From Sabethes cyaneus (taxonomy: Eukaryota > Arthropoda > Insecta > Diptera > Culicidae): 64,000 nucleotides of DNA. Shown here in pieces: positions 11,080 through 20,274 of this stretch. Both the position numbers and the translations under genes were made by a program. Under the pieces are notes generated by a model. The model worked only from the letters and a program-made list of their open reading frames with translations, searched no databases and was not told where the DNA came from. Location of the stretch: positions 71,757,449 through 71,821,448 of the forward strand of contig NC_071355.1 in the NCBI RefSeq assembly GCF_943734655.1. The letters are read 5' to 3'. The first letter of the stretch is position 1. Each line of letters starts with the position of its first letter.

Positions 11080-11993
11080 CCAATTCGCAGGGGTCATCCT
11101 CTCATTACTCGCTGTCGCTCGTTCGGACCCAACTGAAGGATAGTAATAGAGGTCAATAGACCTAGGAAAACAAATAAACCTAGACAGTGGTGTTTTCTGC
11201 GGGGAGCTGCCCTCCCCTCCCCCAGTGGCCGGTGCTTCCTACGGTGGCTCGCCAGCATCACTCGCGAGCGTCTCGCTCTGATTGATCTAGTGTTATTATA
11301 GCTAGTTTTTGTGGTCTTGTTATTGACTACTGTTTTATGGAAGAGTCTCGAGTTTGATTAGTTTTTGAGTTACGCAAAAATTTCTGTTTTATTTGTATGA
11401 GAGTCCTTATCACCCTACTACAAGGGCGAGAGGTCTTTAACAATCATAAACTAAATTCAAGAGTCCAAAATCTCCCACATATTTCGAGTTATGAGGAAAT
11501 TTATATTTCATTTTTATGGGAGCCCCCCCCCCTCTTAAAAGGTGGCGGGTTCATAATTCACCATAGAAAAAATTTCTGTCCTCTAAAAGCACCACATGCT
11601 AAATTTGGTTCCATTTGCTTGATTAGTTCTCGAGATAAGAGGAAATTTGTATTTCATTTGCGTTGAAGCTCCTCTCTTAATGGGGAGAGGGGTCATAATT
11701 TCCTTCCTAAAGACGGGAGGGGTCTCAATTCACCATAGAAAAAATTTTTGCCCCCAAAAACACCCACATGCCAAATTTGGTTCGAATTGCTTGATTAGTT
11801 CTCTAGTTGTACAGAAATTTGTTTTTCATTTGCATGCGAGCTCCCCTCTTAGTGAGAGGGGTCTCTAAATATCATAAGAACTTTCGCCGGCTCCAAACAC
11901 CCCTACATGCGAATTTTCACGTCGATCGGTTTAGTAGTTTTCGATTTTATAAGGAACATACCGATAGACAGACAGAAATCTATTTTTATAGCT
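11080..11993 (+). mobile_element. Tandem-repeat element, family T copy A
   Basis: After an entry segment that shares GACCTCTATTACTTTCC (inverted) with copy B, the unit contains repeats of about 168 bp, each with a G-run, CACCATAGAAAAAATT, CCAAATTTGGTT and CTTGATTAGTTCT. The other end carries GACAGACAGAAATC. Copy B (28661-30048) is the same structure in the opposite orientation and copy C (40735-41398) a third. No protein is encoded; short frames through the repeats are by-products. It is a non-autonomous element of undetermined class, and the internal tandem repeats recall some Helitron-related elements, which I cannot confirm. Confidence 0.7.
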
Positions 11994-12457
11994 ATAGATC
12001 TCACCTGTGGCATTTTGTTTACTACAGAAAAACAATCAATGCGGGACACGTTTCGAGACATTTGACAAGTCATCCAAATCAGAGACTATCGTGCAAAATG
12101 CGGAACGTCCGGTCATTATTAGTGTTACGATTTCATTGGTGTTGGTTTTAACAGTGGAATAAAATTAGACGAATTGATGATAAGTTTAGCAATATACTCT
12201 GTAGACCGTGAGGGAACTTCACTAAATCGTATTTTTCAGTTATCTTTGGCTAGAAGCCATTTTTCAAGTTTTTGCAAATGTTCGTTCTCGTTCCCCGCTT
12301 ATAAAAAAGGGACAAAATGCATATTGAAAATTATCGTGAAATTTCTGCCCTGAGCTCTGTTGCTAAGCTAATTAAGCTTGCTGTATTGGACAGCATTTTT
12401 TGTTTTTGCCAACAATATATTGACTGAAGATTTTGGAGCGTCCAGGTAGAATACGAA
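11994..12457. other. Unrecognised AT-rich spacer
   Basis: Nothing recognisable until the fold-back relative at 12458. Confidence 0.4.
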
Positions 12458-12650
12458 ACCTGAAATTAAATAACAAAGAAAACTTTCCAATTAAATTCTA
12501 CTATGCATATTTATTCGCGACAGATACGTATTTCGTGAACTAGTTCGAAAACAGACACTGATGAAGCCTGCAAGTCGTAGGCAAAATACGGATCTGTCGC
12601 GAATAAATATACAAAGTGGAATTTATTCGGAATGTTTTCTTTTTTATTTA
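12458..12650. repeat. Decayed fold-back palindrome, relative of 9980-10211
   Basis: It shares AAGCCTGCAAGTCGTAGGC and the flanking TAGAATACGAAACCTG with the long palindrome at 9980-10211, but the left arm has lost its inner part, leaving imperfect arms. It lies directly beside the Harbinger-type MITE at 12652. Confidence 0.8.
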
Positions 12651-12651
12651 A

Positions 12652-13131
12652 GGCCATTACAAATATTTTATAAAGTTTTTGTCCTTCCGGTGTTGAGCCA
12701 CTGAAGGGGGGCGGGCGAAAAAAACAAATAAGATTTTTTTAATCGAGCAAAAAAAAAATTGATTTTAGGCATTTTTATTTAAAGTTTAAACGTGAAAACC
12801 AAATCTATTCTTGCTTTTAAAATATACGTTATTATTTTCCATCCAAAAATCTACGCAAAAAGACAAAACCGAAAGAAAAATTCTTCGGCCGATTTTCGGA
12901 AGTTCCGTTGTTCGAATTTCCATTTCTGTTTCGTGCTTGAAGCATTAACTCAGCTCGTACACTCATTTTTCGAGTTTTTCAGGCTGTAGAACCCACAGAC
13001 AATTGATTTTATGAAACAAAATTCACTCATATCCTACAAACTATTTTTTTGCCCCCCAATTTTTCAAGCCAATTTTCAAGGGGGGAGGGGAGCGGTGGTG
13101 ACCAAAACTTTTAAAATGATTTGCAATGGCC
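12652..13131. mobile_element. Harbinger-type MITE, copy 1
   Basis: The 480-bp element starts GGCCATTACAAATATTTTAT and ends with the inverted form of GGCCATTGCAAATCATTTTA, with a TAA duplication on each side. Copy 2 (22473-22953, inverted, 481 bp) matches over its length. TWA-type 3-bp duplications and GG-starting termini are characteristic of PIF/Harbinger elements. A 65-codon frame at 12792-12989 is shared with copy 2 and ends at the same place, but the family is non-autonomous and I regard the frame as incidental. Confidence 0.8.
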
Positions 13132-13630
13132 TAATTTCAGGAAAAATATATTGCTGAGGTCCAGCACGGATTTTTGTCAAAGCACTCTATTGTAATAATC
13201 TTTTGTGTACCAAACGACAGACGGCTGTCGAATGAACCGGAACGACAATTTAGTAATATTTTCATTTGAAAATGCTATAATTTTGAACAAGTGAACAAGA
13301 AAAAAATTTGTAATTTTTCGATAGGTTAGGTACTTCAAGAGTTTACTGCTCATAAATCTGAAGTTGTAGAATTAAACTTTCTCAATTTTCTAGAAACTTT
13401 TTCGGCATGTGGAACTGGCCCTATATCTTCTGAGTGGGATAATCACGAGATAATCGTTAATGGGTTTTCTATCGAATACTGATGATTTTTGATATGGGAC
13501 ATGACGTATATTGCTGTTGTTAAAAATGACCGATTCCGGATTCCGCAAAGGCCCAAATGGCATGTTTCAAGGCTAGTAAATGCAGCAAACTAACTGATAC
13601 TGAACTGATAAATTTTAAAACTTTGTCAAA
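13132..13630. other. Unrecognised AT-rich spacer
   Basis: No terminus, RNA gene or conserved frame identified. Confidence 0.4.
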
Positions 13631-13735
13631 ATTAAATCGCAAAATGATCAATCCCGGTATTCTCACCTCGCACGTCCTCAGCCGTAGGTTCATATCCCAA
13701 GAGTCACGAATAACTTAAACTGCTGAAAAAAATTA
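13631..13735 (+). repeat. tRNA-derived SINE, family S2 copy a
   Basis: The block contains TTCTCACCTCGCACG, a B-box-like TAGGTTCATATCCC, and a tail GAATAACTTAAACTGCTG followed by A residues. The same block recurs at 15490-15580 in the same orientation and, inverted and with a fuller tRNA-like head, at 51948-52073. The A-rich end on the plus strand gives the orientation. The head is truncated. Confidence 0.65.
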
Positions 13736-14424
13736 AACTTCTCGCTCGGTGGTAATCTGCAATAGATGTAGGAAGAGGTACAATATGTGTCTATAACCCA
13801 ACCAAACGCGTCGCTATCTTTATAAGTGGATTTTGCAGTCTCCTTTTGTCCAGTGCCTCTATGTTTCAAAGGTACAAGTACCAGCGAACCACATGCCCTG
13901 GCGGGTGTTGTGGGTTCGAATCCGGTTATACAGTCACCCCAGTATTATGGGCCACCCAGTATTATGGGTCAGTCTTTACTTTACGTTAGTTTTATACGTA
14001 GCAAACTAATATTTAACCATCGTGTATGAGTTCAACAGACAGAAGCAACATTCCGTTGCATGCTTGACAGCAATACACTTAGGTCCAATGCGTAAATTTT
14101 CTTAGTTTTCCGATAGTTGGCAGTTGGCTCCAATCGACTGACGATTTGTTGTTATTTTTGCGACAGTTATAAAAAGTCGGTCGTGAATTATAAGCTGAAT
14201 AGCGCCGTAAATTTGTGTACCTGAATGTTATATGGATGAAAATCGAGGGAATAGGTATGTATTCATTGATTTACGGTGAAACCACCTGAAAAAATTCGTT
14301 TTCCGCTTTAATATACGAAGTTAAATAATGGCCCATAATACTGACAGCAAAATTCACTATTCCCAGTATTATGGGTCAAACATATAGATCAGCAGGATTC
14401 GCTGCTTTTGACTAAAATTGTAAT

Positions 14425-14667
14425 TTGTTTTCAGTAAAACGAAAAAACGTGATAGGAAAATCAATTTACAGAATTCGAAACACTATGATACTAAATGTAT
14501 TGCATAACGCTCTTGATCAAGCAAGACAAACCGAGAAAGTTCGGGAAGTTGCAAGGGATCACAGTCTACCGTACAGTATAGTTAAGCGTTATATTCGAAA
14601 AACACGCAAAACTAATAAGCCAGGACTAAATACTTTTCTTCTTCTTGAATTAATTTACTTTACTTAG
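14425..14667 (+). pseudogene. Helix-turn-helix fragment, pogo-like transposase N-terminus
   Basis: An 80-codon frame includes VREVARDHSLPYSIVKRYI, which fits the psq-type helix-turn-helix of pogo and CENP-B-like DNA-binding domains (a small residue in the turn, then a recognition helix ending in Arg). A basic stretch RKTRKTNK follows, then hydrophobic residues and a stop. The frame is preceded by TTTTCAG, so the domain could have been a downstream exon. The catalytic DDE region is absent because the element is interrupted by a LINE fragment just downstream. The family call rests on one short motif and on the surrounding TIRs. Confidence 0.4.
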
Positions 14668-14689
14668 TTGGCATCCTAAGATCTCCAAT

Positions 14690-14960
14690 GTACTCGATTG
14701 TGGGCCAATGCTCTCCAATTCCTCGGACACCGTATACTCTCCGCCAGATCTCGCTACACCTTGTATAACCATCTTGCTCGCTGCGTTCCACGTCGTTTTG
14801 TTCCTACCGGATTCGAGGCAAACGTCATCTTTGCAGGGTAGTTGTCCGGCATTCTTGCAACATGCCTTGCCTATCGTATCCGTTCTGCCTTAGCCGCCTT
14901 TTGTATACTTGGTTCGCCATAGAGACCATCACCTTGGCGATGCCCTCTGTGTGATTCGAA
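14690..14960 (-). pseudogene. LINE ORF2 C-terminal fragment nested in pogo-like element
   Basis: The minus strand resembles 19445-19850 closely and encodes the same decayed protein end: a pattern like MANQVYK followed by an Arg/Gly-rich basic region. In the better copy this is the region after the reverse transcriptase where mosquito LINEs carry AGHV...P.....P.GTRR...RW.DQVE. Stops and frameshifts make it dead. Its position between the two ends of the pogo-like element shows it inserted later or was captured. Confidence 0.6.
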
Positions 14961-15489
14961 TGAACTTGACAACCCAGTCGAAATCCGAACACAGCACTGA
15001 ATACCATCCATCGTAGATTGAATCTCGTCAGTGATCTAATCTCAACTCACTCAGACAGTTGCTGAGTACATTACAAGATACAACAAGATCCCTAAATCGC
15101 GAGTACTGTCACACACACCCACATCCAACCATACATACTCACATCCATTCCCTCACATACACACGCACCCATACACACGTTTTTTCTCGAAATAAAACCA
15201 ATTTTGTTTTATTGACCCTTAATACTGGGAAGATTGACCCATAATTCTGACCAGGATTAAAAGTGGCCCATAATACTGGGATCTCAGATAATAGCTTGGT
15301 TCGACTCATGCACCTTCCAGCATTGGACAAAAGGTAGGAGTCAAAATGACTACTTGTCAAGCGTAGCTACCAATATCCCCCCCCCCTCCTTCCCTTTCTG
15401 CTCATCCCCTCCTTCACCAAAAATTTTCATTTCTTTCCCCTACCGTCCCTTCATCAATTGTAGAACCATCGTTTCAAAAAAATATTAAA

Positions 15490-15580
15490 ATTAAATCGCA
15501 ATCAATGATTCTCACCTCGCACGCTGTGGACGTAGGTTCATATCCCAAAAGTCACGAATAACTTAAACTGCTGAAAAAAA
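15490..15580 (+). repeat. tRNA-derived SINE, family S2 copy b
   Basis: It repeats the block of 13631-13735, with GTAGGTTCATATCCCAA and the AACTTAAACTGCTG tail plus A run. It lies 1.86 kb downstream of copy a in the same orientation, on the other side of the pogo-like element. Confidence 0.65.
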
Positions 15581-16414
15581 TATATTAAAAAGCAACGTGC
15601 GGTATCACACGAAGCATCGGAATAACTCCAGGATAAAGTGACATATGTCCACGGTCTTTAGAAATTATAAAACTAGAATGAAGTTTTTCGGATTTTTTTT
15701 TCCAAATTCGTTGAAAAATTATTAACAAGCAAGAAGGTTTTGAGGCAGACGGAAATTTTAGAGGGGTTAGTTATAGGTGTCATAAGATAAATGGTTGTTG
15801 TTGTTTTTTTATTAACGACACTTTACACTTGTTAGTGCATTCGTGTCGGAAGATAAATGGCGTACAGCATAGAAGAATGCCCCACGTTTGCTTTGGCGAT
15901 TCCATGATTTTGGCGTATGTCCTATTGTTATTTTTTCGTACGTCACGAATTTGCATTTTGCCATCATAGTAAGAATTTTCTATGGTTTTCGCTATATTTG
16001 CAAATATTTTAATTTTTGCGTTTGAAAAAATGTATCATTTATTTGGTTTAGTGAAATTTTAATTAACTGTTTGCTCAATATTTTTAGTAGACCCATATCA
16101 TATTTTTTTTTTACTTTTATTAATAGGACTTTTATTTTAAACTGCTTTAAAACATTTCTCGATATTAATCAAACTGAAATATCTCATCGTTTATTTAGCA
16201 AAATAAAGCTGCGTAAAACTCCTCTTTAATTCAATCGTCCAACGTTATAAACAAAAGCAACCATGACTGCTAGGTAGATTTGAATCTTTTCGTGGTATTT
16301 TAACTATCCAAATAATTTTTCACTGCTGGATTCTAGCGTAAGCATTACTGACCAAATGGTGTTCAAAATTTCGGCATTGAGCTCTGCACCTGGTTGAGTA
16401 GTATAACTTTCTGA
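15581..16414. other. Unrecognised AT-rich spacer
   Basis: No recognisable gene or element. T-rich runs only. Confidence 0.4.
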
Positions 16415-16711
16415 TTGCATATCCGGATGCAGCCCGGTCTCAGCGGCCGGCAGCGGAGCAGCCCTGCGAAGCGCATGCGCTATAATGTTCATAATGCATC
16501 CCATTCGCGCTTCCTGGAAGTAGCCTCGTGTTGGCACCGTCGCATGTATGTTTTATTCATTATCATTAGCTCATATTTCAATATAGTTGTTTTCATTCGT
16601 GCTTTTTTTTGCTCTCTTACTTCTGGTTTTATTTGCAGGCTCAAATGCTCGCTTTTGTCGTGCCACTGGACGTCGATGAAGCAGCAGCAGTCGCTAAACG
16701 GACGGAATTAA
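16415..16711 (+). other. Possible small two-exon frame (unproven)
   Basis: A 99-codon plus-strand frame begins at ATG 16415. Inside it, GTATGT at 16546 looks like a splice donor and a long pyrimidine-rich tract leads to TTTATTTGCAG ending at 16638. The resulting 93-bp intron is of the usual short insect size and leaves the frame open (about 67 codons). The region is GC-richer than its surroundings around 16430-16520. I recognise no domain, and the peptide is Arg/Ser/Gln-rich. A minus-strand frame at 16304-16537 overlaps. The splice signals are the only argument for a gene. Confidence 0.2.
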
Positions 16712-17333
16712 AACGTATGATTTGAACTTCCTCAAGGTAGGCCAGTGAGGAACTTTTGTATGAAACTTATTACTGGGGCGTTAATAGCCAATTCATTTCT
16801 ATGCACTTTGTTTGTTGGTGGATGAACGATACGAATAATAGGACAAAAGCCTCTTTTACTTGGTGTATGTGTTATTGTTTGAAATCATTGAGTAATAATT
16901 TAATCAGTTCTTTCTTTTGTTTATTTTTTGTCAACTACCCGGTGTAAGATTTGCACTTTATTTGAATTTAATTGTTTTATAGTTTCTGCCCGGGAGGGAC
17001 AATACTGTACATTAGAGGTTCAGTAGCCACCTCTACGGTCAATAAAAATTGCGTTAGATAGATTGTTTAGGGGTGTATTGGCCCACCAAGTGTTTCTTTC
17101 TTTATTTCTGTATATGACTATCGTGGTCAGGATGTAAACTTAAATTTGGGAGGATCCACCAAAACTTGATTATATATCACTGTGGCGTGGTGATGTAACA
17201 GAAACACACTTGACCGGCAATCGAAAGCTGTGGATGTGAGTCACACCTGCCCTAACTCAATGGTTTTTTTCTAACGACGTATAGCAGTCGGCTTACTTTT
17301 TCTGTTTGGGAGGAATAAATGCTTTTTGCGAAA
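16712..17333. other. Spacer with a weak tRNA-like stretch
   Basis: Around 17180-17260 (plus) lies a tRNA-like pattern ending in a B-box-like GTGGATGTGAGTCACAC, related in layout to the arms of the next feature. No gene is visible. Confidence 0.4.
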
Positions 17334-17585
17334 AATGTAGATTTAGGCAAACTGGAAAATTCTTGATATTAGTCCAAAAATATAGACTTAGCGAAGGTGA
17401 GAGTTGAATGCACAGCTCTCAATCACTAGTCGTGTGTTGTTTAACCAATTACGCAGCTTAGTAGCGTAATTGGTTAAACAACACACTCGACTAGAGATTG
17501 AGAGCTGTGAGTTGAGAGTCGAACTTCGCTAAGTCTATATTTCTGGCCTAATATCAAGAATTTTTCAGTTTGCCTCAATCTACAT
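17334..17585. repeat. Head-to-head tRNA-like palindrome
   Basis: Two arms of about 124 bp (17334-17457 and 17461-17585) are inverted copies with scattered mismatches and almost no loop. Each arm contains GCGTAATTGGTTAAACAACA, an A-box-like D arm, and a B-box-like T arm further out (GTGCATTCAACTCTCAC in one arm). The two tRNA-like heads therefore face each other. It is either a fold-back SINE dimer or an inverted duplication of one SINE head. Confidence 0.75.
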
Positions 17586-17818
17586 TAAACATTTATTCTT
17601 CCCCAATTAACTCAATAGTTTTAGTTTTTATATCGAAATTTTTAAAACTTACTTAGCGAGTATTGCGTAAAGTTAGCTGTCACAGTAAGAAGTTTTACAT
17701 CGCTTGAACTTAGATAGGACTGACTGTATATTCTAATTCTACACACTAAAAAAGCACCGAAGTCGGAAAATTTTTGCCGAGATTTGGACAGCCGAGCGTT
17801 CGGTACATTTTTTATGAC

Positions 17819-18900
17819 CTACCAAACGTTAGTAAAGATCCGTAAACGACGATATGCACCATTGAAATTTTCACCTCTCAGAAATAGCCTAAGCTTTTCC
17901 TCAATAGTATCAGTCGAGATATTTAAGTTTAGTATGTTTCTAAAATTGTTCATTAGCTGCATGAAGCGATAGGATGGTTCATTGCGCGCGTAGTTATCTC
18001 GACGGTGGTTTAGAGTGAAGGGCCTTGGTCTCCTCAGAACCACTGCACTCTGGTTAGCATTTATCCTGGATTTCAAATAATCGCTGTCGTATCGTCCTCT
18101 TCGCAAATTGAGAAAAAAGCTAAAGTCCACAATCTGCCCAGTAAACGATTTGGTTTGTACATCTCGATTGCAACTGAGAAATACACATCATATCTGAACG
18201 AAAAAGTTATATTTCTCACCAGATTCATTCATTCGTCAGTAGGATGAACAGAAGTGGTGCCAAATGACTACCTTGCGGAACTCCTGATGTTACATCGTAA
18301 AGTTCTGAGCTTGCAAGATATTGCTTTCTTCCGGTCAAGTATCTATGGATCCATGTTAACAACGAGCCACCAATGCAGACACGTGCTGCGGCTCTCAACA
18401 CCTCTAGAATTACGACAATGTCGAAAGCTTTTGTCATGTCTGTGTATACACAATCAACTTGATATCCTATTTTCAACCATTCTATACCACGCGTTGTGAA
18501 TTCACACAAGTTTGTTACAACTAACCGGCGCTTGAAGAATCTATGTTGTGCTGATGATATCCAGTGGATATCCATGATATCCACTGCTGAATACAACTTA
18601 TTAGGCCGTATGAATAGAACAGTTTGCTTTGCTTTTCCCGTGTAAATCTTATGGGAGAGTTTGCTCTAACTCTTTCGTTCATACGGCCTGTTATAAACGA
18701 GCGCTTCAAACAGCTCCGGTATTGCGGATAATATAGCTACTCCTCTATAATTTTCTGCTCTCATTCTGGATACCTTTTTATGAATTGGTTTTAGCCGTGA
18801 GATTTTCTACGAGTTAGGAAAGTATCCAGTCGCTAGAGAGGCATTGAAAATTTTGGTCAACGGATTAATCTCGTAAGTTGACGGTGTTCGCTTCATTTAT
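17819..18900 (-). pseudogene. Jockey-like LINE ORF2, internally deleted
   Basis: Reading the minus strand: INPLTKIFNASLATGYFP and AENYRGVAILSA (18900-18720, with a TAG in place of an expected Trp codon), then a frame at 18596-18225 with RRLVVTNLCEF, motif A CVYTDMTKAFD and motif B SGVPQGSHLAP. These are the fingers and palm of Jockey-type reverse transcriptases. Motif C (YADD) is destroyed by a frameshift near 18200, and the sequence then jumps to the protein's C-terminal tail, 18130-17819, with RRPRPFTLNHRRDNYARNEP. Several hundred bases between palm and tail are missing. The 5' end stops near 18900, before any endonuclease domain. The copy is dead but recent enough to read easily. Confidence 0.85.
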
Positions 18901-19033
18901 TTTGTTCATGACCGGCAAAGTTGCACTGGGATGGTTTTAAATGACTATCCCCATATTCAAGCTTCACTTAAACTCGCCATGTACGCGGAAGGGTGCTGCC
19001 ACCTACCCAGGTTTGTTCTATTTGTGAAGCAGA

Positions 19034-19240
19034 ATAAAAGCCTGGGTGCTAATTCTGTTATCGAAATTTGACCTTCTGTTTTTATACGTCAGACTTCGCA
19101 ACCAGCTGTTAGAATACAGGACAGTGCGGGTCAGTGCTACGACCCTATTGACTCTAGCAGTCTCTCCCAGCCGAGATTCGAACATACGACGACTGGCTTA
19201 TTAGACCAGCATCTTACCTCAAGGCCAACTGGGAGGTAAC
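19034..19240 (-). repeat. tRNA-derived SINE, family S1 copy 1, with target duplication
   Basis: A 207-bp minus-strand SINE is flanked by TTGTGAAGCAGA at 19022-19033 and 19241-19252. The tRNA-like head lies at the right (CAGTTGGCCT inverted, with a TTCGAATCT-type B box) and the unique tail at the left with GACCTTCTGTTTTTATACG. The same SINE occurs at 43202-43425 and 59366-59577, each with its own duplication. Confidence 0.9.
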
Positions 19241-19444
19241 TTGTGAAGCAGATTAGGGATTTGTTAAAGAACGCAAAGGATAATAAATATTTTGTAAAAT
19301 CCATCTATATGGGAGTTTTATGAGAGTACAAGAGATCGATTCACGTTTTTTTTGCCAAAAAAAATTTTTTAATGTGTATATTTTTTTTTAGATACTTACT
19401 TACATAGATGGTTTGCTGTTCTAAGACAAAGACTGATGAACAAA

Positions 19445-19850
19445 GTTTTTCAAATTTACCCGGTTGTGGGCTACCCATTCCTTGGACACCGCGTACTCTT
19501 CGCCAGATCTTGCTCCACCTGGTCTAACCATCTGCTTGCTGGTCTTGCATCCCTAGTCGTCTTGTTCCTACCGGATTTGAAGCGAATTTTGCAGGGTAGT
19601 TGTCCGGCATCCTTCACATGCCCTGCTTATCGTATCCGTCTAGCTTTAGCCAGCTTTTGAATACTGGGTTCGCCATAGACCTGTACGAGTTGATGGTTCA
19701 TCCTCCGTCTCCATACTCCGTTTTCCTGATACGCCACCAAAGATTGTTCTTAGCACGTTAGAAAACTTCGAGCACTTGCAGGTCCTCCTCGAGCATTGTC
19801 CATGTTTCTTATGGCCCCGGCGTTATTCCGGAGTTCCCAGGGATACCGTG
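19445..19850 (-). pseudogene. LINE ORF2 C-terminal fragment
   Basis: On the minus strand the fragment runs from an FSNVLRTIFGGVSG-like start (about 19770) through MANPVFKSWLKLDGYD and PAKFASNPVGTRRL. This matches the C-terminal tail that follows the reverse transcriptase in a group of mosquito LINEs, where the motif is LYG...AGHV...P...P.GTRRRG...RW.DQV. Two stops interrupt it. The same tail is nested in the pogo-like element at 14690-14960, so two independent 5'-truncated insertions of one family lie within 5 kb. Confidence 0.7.
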
Positions 19851-20274
19851 ACATGACTCTTTTAAATAAAGTTGCCTAATATTTAAAATTTGGACATATC
19901 AGTTACTTTGCCACTGTTACGAGTCGTGGTGCGCGCCGGGGGGACAATATGGATCTGGAATCGGTTCTCATAAAGGGACATTTCTGCGTCAGTAAAGTAT
20001 GTCGGGCGACACCCGGGCGATATCACAATAGATCAACGATACTGGTCGCAGTGATGAGTCCACTCATGGAAAAAAATGACCGGGCAGGTCTCTATGCTCG
20101 GACACTAGCGATTTCTCAAAAACAAGAAACTGTTTAAGTACTATTGTTTCATTCTTTCCAAATATTTTTATCATTTTTTTCAAGTGGCGAAATTTGGATC
20201 CATTTCTCCAATCCAATTCTTGCGAGACGTAATTTATGATTAACTAGTTACTAGTGAAACTATCATAAGAAATA

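Larger units (their letters stand above)
13938..15280. mobile_element. Pogo-like element with CAGTATTATGGG ends
   Basis: The left end carries CCCAGTATTATGGG twice in about 35 bp; the right end carries the inverted motif three times between about 15218 and 15280, and two more opposed copies lie at 14330-14370. This repeated-terminus layout, plus a transposase-like HTH frame at 14425-14667, suggests a pogo-type member of the Tc1/mariner superfamily. No clear target duplication is visible at the chosen ends. A LINE tail at about 14690-14960 is nested inside, so most of the original interior is gone. Confidence 0.55.

Noticed and set aside
13937..13990. Zinc-finger or host coding exon near the repeated CCCAGTATTATGGG
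   Set aside because: The motif repeats are transposon termini and the overlapping short frame has no domain.
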